Origin: Sphaerisporangium corydalis
Lineage (GTDB): Bacteria > Actinomycetota > Actinomycetes > Streptosporangiales > Streptosporangiaceae
DNA length: 64,000 bases
Assembly (NCBI RefSeq): GCF_025506355.1
Contig: NZ_JANZYP010000012.1
Span: 1 to 64,000 of the forward strand
Direction: 5' to 3'
Shown: positions 15,815-24,312 of the stretch, in pieces
Layout of the letters: each line of letters starts with the position of its first letter
How positions within the stretch are numbered: position 1 is the first letter of the stretch
Position numbers and translations under genes: made by a program
Notes under the pieces: model-generated
Told to the model about the DNA's origin: nothing
The model's database searches: none
What the model saw: only the letters and a program-made list of their open reading frames with translations

Positions 15815-16638
15815 CCGGGCCGGACGCGCCCGGCGGCCCCGGCGTGCCCGGGTCTTCGGGCGGGCGGGACGTGCCGGGGTCTTCGGACGGGCAGGACGGG
15901 CCGGGGAGTGTCTCGGGCGGGAAGGACGTCGCGGGGGTAGAGGCGCTCGCGCCCGAGGTGGCCGAGGCGTTCCGGCGGGTGTCCACCGCGACGGTCACCA
16001 CGCAGCTGTTCGCCCGGGGCCTGCGCAACACCTTCCTGGCCGGCCTGCGCCCGCTCAACCCCCGCCGGACCCGCATGGTCGGGGAGGCGTTCACGCTGCG
16101 GCACATCCCGGCGCGCGAGGACCTCGACGTCCTGTCGGTCTTCAAGGACTACGACCACCCGCAGCGGCTCGCGGTCGAGTCGGTCGGCCCCGGGCAGGTG
16201 CTCGTCATGGACTGCCGTGGCCGGACGCGGGCGGCCTCGATCGGCGGCATCCTCGCCACCCGCCTGCTGCGGCGCGGGGCGGAGGGGCTGGTCACCGACG
16301 GCGCGGTCCGCGACTCGCCGTTCTTCGCCGAGCTGGAGCTGCCCGCGTTCGCCGCGGGGGTCTGCGCGACCACCAACCTGGCGCGGCACCACGCGGTCGA
16401 CCTTCAGGTGCCCATCGGCTGCGCCGAGGTGCCCGTCTACCCCGGCGACGTCATCGTGGCCGACGCCGAGGGCGTCGTCTGCGTGCCCCGCCACCTGGCG
16501 GCGGAGGTGGCGCGCGACGCCCTGGAGCAGGAACGCCTGGAGGAGTTCATCCAGTCCGAGGTGGAGGCCGGCGCCCCGCTGCGCGGCACCTACCCCCCCG
16601 ACGAGAACACCCTCCGCCGCTACCGCGAAGGGCGGTAG
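15811..16638 (+). CDS. RraA-family aldolase/regulator-like protein with repeat-rich N-terminal extension
   Basis: A 275-residue protein. The core (from about residue 45) matches the RraA/4-hydroxy-4-methyl-2-oxoglutarate aldolase family: RVSTATVTTQLFARG, GEAFTLRHIPAREDLDV, the GILATRLLRRGAEGLVTDGAVRDSPFF region with the metal/substrate Arg-Asp, and VPVYPGDVIVADAEGVVCVP. Such enzymes cleave or decarboxylate oxo acids using Mg2+. The first 40 residues are low-complexity Gly/Pro/Ser/Asp and built from three in-frame copies of a 27-30 bp repeat (about 15847-15930), absent from usual family members (about 210-230 residues). GTG at 15811 overlaps the DapA-like stop by four bases; a start closer to the core cannot be excluded. 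Confidence 0.8.
   Translation: MTGPDAPGGPGVPGSSGGRDVPGSSDGQDGPGSVSGGKDVAGVEALAPEVAEAFRRVSTATVTTQLFARGLRNTFLAGLRPLNPRRTRMVGEAFTLRHIPAREDLDVLSVFKDYDHPQRLAVESVGPGQVLVMDCRGRTRAASIGGILATRLLRRGAEGLVTDGAVRDSPFFAELELPAFAAGVCATTNLARHHAVDLQVPIGCAEVPVYPGDVIVADAEGVVCVPRHLAAEVARDALEQERLEEFIQSEVEAGAPLRGTYPPDENTLRRYREGR
15847..15930 (+). repeat. In-frame 27-bp tandem repeat, three degenerate copies
   Basis: Units starting near 15847, 15874 and 15901 encode PGSSGGRDV, PGSSDGQDG and PGSVSGGKDV. The repeat lies directly after the coupled GTG start of the RraA-like gene and lengthens its N-terminus without affecting the conserved core. Confidence 0.75.
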
Positions 16639-16645
16639 CGGGGCG

Positions 16646-17521
16646 TCAGGCGTCCGATGGGGGCGTGCGGGCGGGGTCGTGGGTCAGGTGGGTGACCGAG
16701 CGCCCGATGTGCGTCCTGGTCAGGCTCTCGGCCAGGGCGGCGTCGCCCGCGCGCACGGCGGCCAGGATCGTCTCGTGCTCGGCGAACTCCTCCCGCCAGG
16801 TCGGCCAGTGGCGCCACAGCACCGTGACCGTCCCGAGGGAGGTGAGGTCCTGGAGGTTGTCGAGCTGCGCGATGACCAGCTCGTTCCCGCAGCGGGAGTA
16901 CAGCGCGCGGTGGAAGCGCCGGTTGGCCAGGCTGAGCGCGGTCGGGTCGTCCCCCGACAGCAGCCCGCGCGCCTGCTCCAGCGCCTCTGACGCCTCCGCC
17001 CCTGCGGCCTTGCCCGCGCCCGCCGTCCTTACCGAGCCGGTCGCCTCGCCCGTTCCCGAGGCGTCGTCCGTGCCCGCCGTGGTGGCGTTCGCGATCGCCC
17101 ACGGTTCGAGGAGGAGGCGGAGCTCCTGGGCCTTGCGCAGGTCGGCGGCGGACAGGACCCGGACGCTGACCCCCCGGTTGGGGCTGATCGTGACCAGCCC
17201 GGTCGAGGCGAGCCCGATGAGGGCCTCGCGCACCGGCGTCTTGGACACACCGAGCTGTTCGGCGAGCCGGCGCTCCACGAGCGTCTCGCCGGGTTTGATC
17301 CGTCCGGACAGGATGGCCGCGCGGATCGAGTCGGCCACGAGGTCGGTCCGCGTGGTCGACCGCGCGACCGGACGCAGGATCGGGTCCTCTGACATGTTGT
17401 ACACCGGTATATGGTCTCGCACCCCGGACGGGAACGCCGCGCCGGGCGGACGACCCTCCGCGCCGGGCGGGCGACCCTCCTGGCCGCCCGGGGGCCTGCC
17501 GTCCGGACCCTGGCGGCTCAT
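16646..17521 (-). CDS. GntR/FadR-type transcriptional regulator of the sugar-acid cluster
   Basis: A 291-residue regulator. The winged helix starts near LVADSIRAAILSGRIKPGETLVERRLAEQLGVSKTPVREAL, the classic GntR signature, and the FCD effector domain contains NRRFHRALYSRCGNELV and the helix with AEHETILAAVRAGDAALAE; metal-binding histidines are visible there. A Gly/Ser/Ala-rich insert (about residues 165-195) separates the first FCD helices. The ATG at 17521 overlaps the stop of the IlvD-like gene (ATGA), but the first 42 residues are G-R-P-P-G repeats; the ATG at 17395 begins exactly at the conserved part and may be the true start. Inferred to control the transporter, the DapA/RraA pair and its own operon. 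Confidence 0.85.
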   Translation of the reverse strand: MSRQGPDGRPPGGQEGRPPGAEGRPPGAAFPSGVRDHIPVYNMSEDPILRPVARSTTRTDLVADSIRAAILSGRIKPGETLVERRLAEQLGVSKTPVREALIGLASTGLVTISPNRGVSVRVLSAADLRKAQELRLLLEPWAIANATTAGTDDASGTGEATGSVRTAGAGKAAGAEASEALEQARGLLSGDDPTALSLANRRFHRALYSRCGNELVIAQLDNLQDLTSLGTVTVLWRHWPTWREEFAEHETILAAVRAGDAALAESLTRTHIGRSVTHLTHDPARTPPSDA

Positions 17522-19242
17522 TCGGTGTCAGGTTCTGGGGCGCCTCCGGAGCCGGTGAGGAAGTCGAAGTCGCAGCCCTCGTCCGCCTGCAGGATGTGCT
17601 CGTCGTAGAGCGTGCCGTACCCGCGCCGGTACACCGTCTCGGGGGCCCGCCACTCCGCGCGGCGCCGGTCCAGCTCCTCGTCCGGCACGCCGAGCGTCAG
17701 CGTGCGCGCCTCGACGTCCAGGGTGATCGGGTCGCCGTCGCGCACGAGCGCGAGCGGCCCGCCGACGTGGGACTCGGGGGCGACGTGCAGCACGCACGCG
17801 CCGTAGCTGGTGCCGCTCATCCGGGCGTCGGAGATGCGCAGCATGTCGCGGACCCCGGCCTTGAGCAGGCGCTCGGGGATGGGGAGCATGCCGTGCTCGG
17901 GCATCCCCGGGCCGCCGCGCGGGCCGGCGCCGCGCAGCACCAGCACCGAGTCCGCGGTGATCGGCAGGTCCTCGTCGTTCAGCCGCCGCATCAGGTCGCG
18001 GTGCCCGTCGAACACCACCGCGGGCCCGGTGTGCTTGAGCAGCCGGGGGTCGGCGGCGACGTGCTTGATCACCGCGCCGGCCGGCGCGAGGTTGCCGCGC
18101 AGGACGGCGAGCCCGCCCTCGGCCGACAGCGGGTCCTCGCGGGTCCTGATGACCTTGTCGTCGTACACGGCGGCCTCGGCGAGCGTCTCGCGGAGGCTGA
18201 GCCCGGTCACGGTCGGCCGGTCGAGATGGAGCAGGTCGGAGATCCGGCCCAGCAGGCCGGGCAGGCCGCCGGCCAGGTAGAAGTCCTCCATGACGTACGC
18301 GCCGCTCGGCCGCAGGTCGGCGAGGACGGGGACGCGGCGCGAGGCCTCGTCGAAGTCGTCGAGCGTCAGCTCCACGCCGCTGCGGCGGGCCATGGCGACC
18401 AGGTGGATGACGGCGTTGGTGGACCCGCCGAGCGCGAGGACGGTGGTGACGGCGTCGGCGTAGGCGGCGGCGCCGAGGATCGCGGAGGGGCGCAGGTCCT
18501 CCCAGGCGATCTCGACGGCCCGCCTGCCGCTGGCGGCGGCCATCCTGTTGTGCGCGGAGGCCACGGCGGGGATGGCGGCGGCGCCGGGCAGCGTCAGGCC
18601 GAGCACCTCGGCGACCGAGGTCATGGTGGAGGCGGTGCCCATCGTCATGCAGTGCCCGGGGGAGCGGGCGATGCCCTCCTCCACCCCGGCCATCACGGCG
18701 TCGCCGACCAGCCCGGCCTGCTTGTCGGCCCAGTAGCGCCACATGTCGCTGCCGCTGCCGAGGACCTCGCCGCGGAAGCCGCCCGGGATCATCGGCCCGC
18801 ACGGCACGTAGATCGCCGGGAGGTCCATGCTGATGGCGCCCATGATCAGCGCGGGGGTGGTCTTGTCGCACCCGCCCATGAGCACCGCGGCGTCCACGGG
18901 GTAGGACCGCAGGACCTCCTCGGTCTCCATGGCCAGCAGGTTGCGGTAGAGCATGGTCGTCGGCTTCTGGAAGGTCTCCGAGAGCGACATCACCGGCAGC
19001 TCGACGGGGTAGCCGCCGGCCTGCCAGACGCCGCGCTTGACGTCCTGCGCCCGTTCGCGCAGGTGGATGTGGCAGGGGTTGAGCTCGCTCCAGGTGTTCA
19101 GGATGCCGATGACCGGACGTCCCATGTGCTCCTCGGCGGACAGGCCGAGCTGGCGTGTCCTGGCACGATGGCTGAAGGACCGCAGGCTCTCGGTGCCGTA
19201 CCAGCGGTGGCTGCGCAACTGCTCATGGCTCAGACGCTCCAT
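17518..19242 (-). CDS. IlvD/Edd-family dehydratase, probably for a sugar acid
   Basis: A 574-residue Fe-S dehydratase. Cluster cysteines are visible in ELNPCHIHLRERA, MGGCDKTTPALIMGA and SPGHCMTMGTASTM, together with GGSTNAVIHL and the C-terminal ARMSGTSYGACVLHVAPE and GPLALVRDGDPI. Family members dehydrate 2,3-dihydroxy acids (branched-chain synthesis), 6-phosphogluconate or aldonic acids. Its length and the partner aldolase genes favour an aldonate/sugar-acid dehydratase over biosynthetic IlvD (inference). The ATG at 19242 (GAGG upstream) is chosen because the conserved N-terminal region MERLSHEQLRSHRWYG starts there. A candidate operator lies just upstream and the GntR gene follows with an ATGA overlap. 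Confidence 0.87.
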   Translation of the reverse strand: MERLSHEQLRSHRWYGTESLRSFSHRARTRQLGLSAEEHMGRPVIGILNTWSELNPCHIHLRERAQDVKRGVWQAGGYPVELPVMSLSETFQKPTTMLYRNLLAMETEEVLRSYPVDAAVLMGGCDKTTPALIMGAISMDLPAIYVPCGPMIPGGFRGEVLGSGSDMWRYWADKQAGLVGDAVMAGVEEGIARSPGHCMTMGTASTMTSVAEVLGLTLPGAAAIPAVASAHNRMAAASGRRAVEIAWEDLRPSAILGAAAYADAVTTVLALGGSTNAVIHLVAMARRSGVELTLDDFDEASRRVPVLADLRPSGAYVMEDFYLAGGLPGLLGRISDLLHLDRPTVTGLSLRETLAEAAVYDDKVIRTREDPLSAEGGLAVLRGNLAPAGAVIKHVAADPRLLKHTGPAVVFDGHRDLMRRLNDEDLPITADSVLVLRGAGPRGGPGMPEHGMLPIPERLLKAGVRDMLRISDARMSGTSYGACVLHVAPESHVGGPLALVRDGDPITLDVEARTLTLGVPDEELDRRRAEWRAPETVYRRGYGTLYDEHILQADEGCDFDFLTGSGGAPEPDTE

Positions 19243-19251
19243 AATCACCTC

Positions 19252-19268
19252 GTATCCTGATATATCAC
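19252..19268. promoter_or_regulatory. Candidate GntR operator upstream of the IlvD-like gene
   Basis: GTATCCTGATATATCAC contains the perfect 10-bp palindrome TGATATATCA at 19258-19267, ten bases upstream of the gene's start codon. It resembles the half-site TGATATACCA in the transporter/DapA divergent promoter, supporting a common regulator. Confidence 0.55.
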
Positions 19269-19378
19269 GGGATGAATGGGCGTGGCGCTGCCGGGGTCGG
19301 CGAGTCGTGCCACCGCGCGCCGCCGTACGCGCCGGCGGCACCCTGGTCCTGGCCGCGTCCGGGCGGGACCTCAGCGGC

Positions 19379-20497
19379 TCACTGCACGGCGGTACGGGCC
19401 GCGTCGGCCAGCAGGCCGTGACGGGACGGCCCGGCAAGCCCAGCGTGGTACAGGTGGAGCTCCTGGGCCCCGGCCTCGGCCAGGCGCCGCACGTGCTGGG
19501 CGACGTCGTCGGGACGCACCGGCGGCAGCACGGTCACATAGGCGCCGAGCGTGATCTGCTCGGGCAGCATGCGGTGCGCCAGGCGCACCCGGTCGGCGGA
19601 CTCCGGGCCGGTGGGCCAGCACTGCACCACGACGGTGTCCACCTCCTTGCCCACGTACGGCGTGAGCCCGGGGTTGGCGCCGGTGGCCCAGGGGTCGGGA
19701 GCGGCGTGCAGGCCGACCCGCAGGCCCGGCAGGGCGCCGGCGACGCGGTGGCGCAACTCGTCGGCGGCCTCGTGGCGGACGGTGAGCAGGGCGGCGGCCA
19801 TGGCCTGGTCGAGGTCGTGCTCGCGCGAGCGCACCGCGGCCCGCAGGTCGCGCACCGCCCGCTCGGGATCGACGCCGCGCCCCGCCCAGCCGTCCTGGCA
19901 GGCCGCGCAGCAGCACACCGACAGCATCCGCCGGGCGCGCGCGTCGTAGGCGCCGTCGGTCTTGTCGTGGTGGCCGCCGTGATCGGCGCCGAGCTGCCCG
20001 CACGCCTCCAGGAGCGCCCCGGCGAGCGGGAGGTCGCGTACGGACTCGGCGGCCAGGGTGGCGGCGTACTCGCGCACCTCGGGGTGCGAGGGGCACAGGG
20101 CCCAGGGGTAGGGCTGCCCGAAGCAGTTGACCACGCCGAGATCGGGGTTGGCCTCGGCGAGCAGCGTGTTGTGCGTGAGCACGATCCAGGCCGTCACCGG
20201 GATCCCGGCGTCGGCGAGGACGCGCGCGGCGGTGCCGAAGGAGTCGGGGTCCTCCATCCAGGCGGGCGTGCCGGGCACCAGCCGCCGGCCGGCCCAGGCC
20301 TGCTCGCGGACCGGGCGGTAGAGCGCGGAGTGCCTGGCGTCGAGATAGGCCCGCTCGGGATGCCAGGGCGTCGCGGCCCTGACCGCGTGGTAGGCGGCGG
20401 CGAGGTTGACCCCGTCACAGCCCAGCGCCTGCACCCGTCCGACGAACAGCGGATCGCCGATCACGTCCCACGGGTAGGCGTGCACGAGCACGCGCAT
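19379..20497 (-). CDS. Unrecognised TIM-barrel-like protein with a Cys cluster
   Basis: A 372-residue soluble protein not assigned to a named enzyme. It has no signal peptide and alternating beta/alpha segments typical of glycosyl-hydrolase-like barrels: MRVLVHAYPWDVIGDP, GCDGVNLAAAYHAVR, AGIPVTAWIVLTHN and LGAYVTVLPPVRPDDVAQ. A cysteine-rich motif VCCCAACQDGW near residue 180 resembles the C-x-C-x-x-C zinc-like loops seen after strand 4 or 5 in some GH42-like and DUF barrel proteins. The start at 20497 is set by GGAGG seven bases upstream; the longer frame starts with non-conserved residues. It lies alone between the sugar-acid cluster and the divergent oxidoreductase gene. A carbohydrate-related hydrolase is the most likely guess. 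Confidence 0.6.
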   Translation of the reverse strand: MRVLVHAYPWDVIGDPLFVGRVQALGCDGVNLAAAYHAVRAATPWHPERAYLDARHSALYRPVREQAWAGRRLVPGTPAWMEDPDSFGTAARVLADAGIPVTAWIVLTHNTLLAEANPDLGVVNCFGQPYPWALCPSHPEVREYAATLAAESVRDLPLAGALLEACGQLGADHGGHHDKTDGAYDARARRMLSVCCCAACQDGWAGRGVDPERAVRDLRAAVRSREHDLDQAMAAALLTVRHEAADELRHRVAGALPGLRVGLHAAPDPWATGANPGLTPYVGKEVDTVVVQCWPTGPESADRVRLAHRMLPEQITLGAYVTVLPPVRPDDVAQHVRRLAEAGAQELHLYHAGLAGPSRHGLLADAARTAVQ

Positions 20498-20786
20498 TGC
20501 CACCGCCTCCCCACGAGGGCCCTCACCCAACAAATGGCGTTGTCCAGGCATACCGATTCGGGTGAGCTGAGTCAATGGCCCGGGTGATCCCTCTTCGGGC
20601 CGCCGGCCGGATGGGGCACCCGGGGGCGCGGCGGTCCGCCGGGGCTGCGACAGTTATGGCTTGCCGCCTTCCTGGCCTGTCAAGGGTCCTCGGCTCCAAG
20701 AAGCGCGTACGTTTCTGTCGATCGTCCGGTTCGCCCCCGGGCCGATCAGGAGGATGGTGGCTTGTACCCGATTCGAGGAGGCGCAC

Positions 20787-23700
20787 GTGGATTTCCGGCT
20801 CGAGGACCGGTACGGCCGCGAGGAGGGCCGTGTCCACCTGACCGGCATCCAAGCGCTGGTTCGACTCCCTCTCGACCAGCGCCGTCGCGACCGCCGGGCG
20901 GGGCTGGACACCGCCGGGTTCATCTCCGGCTACCAGGGGTCGCCGCTCGGCGGGTACGACCTTGAGCTGGGGCGCAACCGCGCCCTGCTCGACGAGTACG
21001 GAGTGGTCCACCGGCCAGGGCTGAACGAGGAGCTGGCCGCCACCTCGGTCGGCGGCACGCAACTGGCCGCGACCCTGCCGGGCTTCCGCCACGACGGGGT
21101 CTTCGGGATCTGGTACGGCAAGGCCCCCGGGCTCGACCGGGCCACCGACGCCATCCGGCACGCCAACCTGGCCGGCACGCACGCCCGCGGCGGGGTGCTC
21201 GCGCTGGTGGGGGACGACCCGGTGTCGAAGTCCTCGACGGTGGCCTCGGCCTCGGAGGCCGCGCTGGCCGACCTGCTGCTGCCGATCCTGTACCCGGCCG
21301 ACCCCGCCGACATCCTCGGCCTCGGGCTGCACGGCTTCGCCCTGTCCCGGCACAGCGGGCTGTGGACCGCCATGAAGATCGTCACCAACGTGGCCGACGG
21401 GTCGGCCACCGTCGACCTGCCCTCCGATTGGCCGAATCCGGTGCTGCCCGAGGTGGACTACGACGGGCGGCCGTACCGGCACGTGCCGACCGGGCGCATG
21501 CTCACGCCGGTGCCCCTGGAACTGGAGCGTTCCGCGCACTACGCCCGGCTGGAGATCGCCCGCGCGTACGGCCACGAGAACCGGCTCAACCGGGTCGTGA
21601 CCGGGCGGCCAGGCGACACGATCGGCCTGGTCGCCGCCGGGAAGACCTGGCTCGACCTGCGGCAGGCGCTGGCGATCCTCGGCCTCGGGGACGACGAGCT
21701 CGCCCGCCGGGGGATCCGCCTGCTGCGGCTGGGCATGCCGTGGCCGCTGGACGGCAGGACCGTGCGGGAGTTCGCTGACGGCCTGCGGGAGATCGTGGTC
21801 GTGGAGGAGAAGCGCCCGTTCATCGAACAGCAGGTCAAGGAGCTGCTGTACGCGATGCCGGACCGCCCCGCGGTGCTCGGCAAGACCGGCGAGGACGGCC
21901 GCACCCTGTTCGCCGCAGGAGGCGAGCTGGACCCCGACCTGATCGCCCGGCGGCTGGCCCGCCGCCTCGGCGCCGAACCGCCGCCGCGTGCCCGCCGGGA
22001 GGTCATCCCGCTGATGCCGCGCACGCCGTACTTCTGCTCGGGCTGCCCGCACAACCGCTCCACCAAGGTCCCCGAGGGCTCGCTGGTGGGCGCGGGGATC
22101 GGCTGCCACACCATGGTCGTGTTCATGGACGAGTCCCAGGCCGGCGAGGTCAGCGGGCTCACCCAGATGGGCGGCGAGGGGGCGCAGTGGATCGGCATGG
22201 CGCCCTTCCTCGACCGCGACCACTTCGTGCAGAACATCGGCGACGGCACGTTCCTGCACTCCGGGAGCCTGGCGGTGCGGGCGGCGGTGGCGGCGGGCAG
22301 CCGCATCACCTTCAAGCTGCTGTACAACTCGGCCGTGGCCATGACCGGCGGGCAGCGCGCGGTCGGCGGCATGCCGGTGCCGGAGATCACCCGCCTGCTC
22401 GCCGCCGAGGGCGTCCGTAAGATCATCGTCACCACCGAGGACACGGCGCGCTACCGGGGCGTGCGGCTCGCGCCCGGGGCCGAGGTGTGGCACCGCGACC
22501 TGCTGCTCCAGGCGCAGGAGACGCTCGCCGCCGTCGACGGCGTCACCGTCCTGGTCCACGACCAGGAGTGCGCGGCGGAGAAGCGGCGCAAGCGGCGGCG
22601 CGGGCAGGCCGAGACGCCGGCGACCCGGGTGGTCGTCAACGAGCGGGTCTGCGAGGGCTGCGGCGACTGCGGGGCCAAGTCCAACTGCCTGTCGGTGCAG
22701 CCGGTGGACACCGAGTTCGGGCGCAAGACCAGGATCCACCAGGCGAGCTGCAACGTCGACTACTCCTGCCTGGACGGCGACTGCCCCTCGTTCCTCACCG
22801 TCACCCCCAAACCGGGCGCGCAGGCCGCAAGGGCGCCGGAACCGGAGCGCGGCTGGGAGGCCGGCGAGCCGCCCGAGCCGGAGACGCGGGTGCCCTCCGA
22901 CGTGTTCACCATGCGGGTGACCGGCGTGGGCGGCACGGGCGTGGTCACGCTCGCGCAGATCATCGCGGTCGCCGCGACGCTGGACGGCAAGCACGTCAGG
23001 AGCCTGGACCAGACGGGCCTGGCCCAGAAGGGCGGCGCCGTCGTCTCCGACGTGACGATCTCCGAGGAGCCCGCCGAGCGGTCCAACAAGATCGTGGAGG
23101 GCGGCTGCGACCTGTACCTCGGCGCCGACCTGCTCGTCGCGGCCGACCCCGCGAACCTGGCGGTGGCCTCGGCCAGGCGGACGATCGCGGTGCTGTCCAC
23201 CGCCGAGGTCCCCACCGGGCGCATGGTAGCCGACCCGGGCCTGGCCTTCCCCGAGGCCGGGCCGGTGGTGCGGCGGGTGGTCGCGGCGTCCCGCCAGGAG
23301 CACTCCGTGGTGCTGGACGCCCACGCGCTCGCCGGGCGGCTGCTCGGCGACGACCAGTACGTCAACCTGCTGCTTCTCGGCGCCGCCTACCAGGCGGGTG
23401 CGCTGCCGGTGTCCGCCGCGTCCCTGGAGCGCGCGATCGGGCTCAACGGGGTGGCCGTGGCGGCCAACGTCCGGGCGTTCCGGCTCGGCAGGCACGTCGT
23501 CCACACCCCCGGCGGCGTAGACCCCGCTCCCGCCCCCGCCGCGCCGGCCGCCGTCGCGCGGCCCGGCGCCGAGGCCGGGGAGCTGATCGACCTGGTCAAG
23601 GCCGAGGCGGGCAGCGAGCTGGAGCGGCTGCTCGCCGTCCGCGTGCCCGAGCTGGTCGCCTACCAGGACGCCCGGTACGCGGCCAGGTACGCGGGCGTCG

Positions 23701-24251
23701 TCGCGCGGGTCAGGCAGGCCGAGGCGGCGGTCACCGACGAGACCGCGCTCACCGAGGCCGTGGCGCGCAACCTGCACAAGCTGATGGCCTACAAGGACGA
23801 GTACGAGGTCGCCCGGCTCTGCCTGGACCCGGCGGCCGGCGCGGACATCGAGGAACGTTTCGGCCCCGGCGCGAAGGTCCGCTGGCGCCTGCACCCGCCG
23901 CTGCTCCGCTCGCTCGGCCTGCGCCGCAAGATCTCCCTCGGCCCGTGGTTCCGCCCGGTCTTCCGCCTCCTGTACGCCATGCGCCGCCTGCGCGGCACCC
24001 CCGTGGACCCCTTCGGCCGCGCGCACGTGCGCAGGGTCGAACGCGAGCTGGTCGAGGAGTACGCCGCCGCCGTCGAGGCGTGCGCCGCCGGGCTCACCAC
24101 CGGCAGCTACGAGCGGGCGGTGGAACTGGCCGGGCTGCCCGACCTGGTCCGGGGATACGAGCAGGTCAAGCTCGCCTCCGTCGCCCGCTACCGCGAGCGG
24201 CTGGCCACGCTGGGCGAGGAGCACGCGCCCGAGGCACGGTCGCAGGCATGA
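20787..24251 (+). CDS. Fused indolepyruvate ferredoxin oxidoreductase-type enzyme
   Basis: A 1154-residue 2-oxoacid:ferredoxin oxidoreductase with all parts in one chain, cytoplasmic. The N-terminal TPP-enzyme halves contain GFISGYQGSPLGGYD, the TPP-binding IGDGTFLHSG and NSAVAMTGGQ (about 490-540), and CSGCPHNRS. A Cys-rich 4Fe-4S-type segment follows at about 620-665 (CEGCGDCGAKSNCLSVQ, CNVDYSC, GDCPSF), then a gamma-type domain starting MRVTGVGGTGVVTLAQI with LDQTGLAQKGGAVVSDV. Such enzymes oxidatively decarboxylate aryl or branched 2-oxo acids with CoA and ferredoxin, in amino-acid breakdown. GTG at 20787 follows GAGGAGG. The following GCS2-like gene starts 61 bp later. Confidence 0.9.
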   Translation: MDFRLEDRYGREEGRVHLTGIQALVRLPLDQRRRDRRAGLDTAGFISGYQGSPLGGYDLELGRNRALLDEYGVVHRPGLNEELAATSVGGTQLAATLPGFRHDGVFGIWYGKAPGLDRATDAIRHANLAGTHARGGVLALVGDDPVSKSSTVASASEAALADLLLPILYPADPADILGLGLHGFALSRHSGLWTAMKIVTNVADGSATVDLPSDWPNPVLPEVDYDGRPYRHVPTGRMLTPVPLELERSAHYARLEIARAYGHENRLNRVVTGRPGDTIGLVAAGKTWLDLRQALAILGLGDDELARRGIRLLRLGMPWPLDGRTVREFADGLREIVVVEEKRPFIEQQVKELLYAMPDRPAVLGKTGEDGRTLFAAGGELDPDLIARRLARRLGAEPPPRARREVIPLMPRTPYFCSGCPHNRSTKVPEGSLVGAGIGCHTMVVFMDESQAGEVSGLTQMGGEGAQWIGMAPFLDRDHFVQNIGDGTFLHSGSLAVRAAVAAGSRITFKLLYNSAVAMTGGQRAVGGMPVPEITRLLAAEGVRKIIVTTEDTARYRGVRLAPGAEVWHRDLLLQAQETLAAVDGVTVLVHDQECAAEKRRKRRRGQAETPATRVVVNERVCEGCGDCGAKSNCLSVQPVDTEFGRKTRIHQASCNVDYSCLDGDCPSFLTVTPKPGAQAARAPEPERGWEAGEPPEPETRVPSDVFTMRVTGVGGTGVVTLAQIIAVAATLDGKHVRSLDQTGLAQKGGAVVSDVTISEEPAERSNKIVEGGCDLYLGADLLVAADPANLAVASARRTIAVLSTAEVPTGRMVADPGLAFPEAGPVVRRVVAASRQEHSVVLDAHALAGRLLGDDQYVNLLLLGAAYQAGALPVSAASLERAIGLNGVAVAANVRAFRLGRHVVHTPGGVDPAPAPAAPAAVARPGAEAGELIDLVKAEAGSELERLLAVRVPELVAYQDARYAARYAGVVARVRQAEAAVTDETALTEAVARNLHKLMAYKDEYEVARLCLDPAAGADIEERFGPGAKVRWRLHPPLLRSLGLRRKISLGPWFRPVFRLLYAMRRLRGTPVDPFGRAHVRRVERELVEEYAAAVEACAAGLTTGSYERAVELAGLPDLVRGYEQVKLASVARYRERLATLGEEHAPEARSQA

Positions 24252-24312
24252 AACGTCCCTGTGCGGACAGTGAACAGGAGACCGGAGACCACCGCTCGCG
24301 GGGGGCGAAAGC

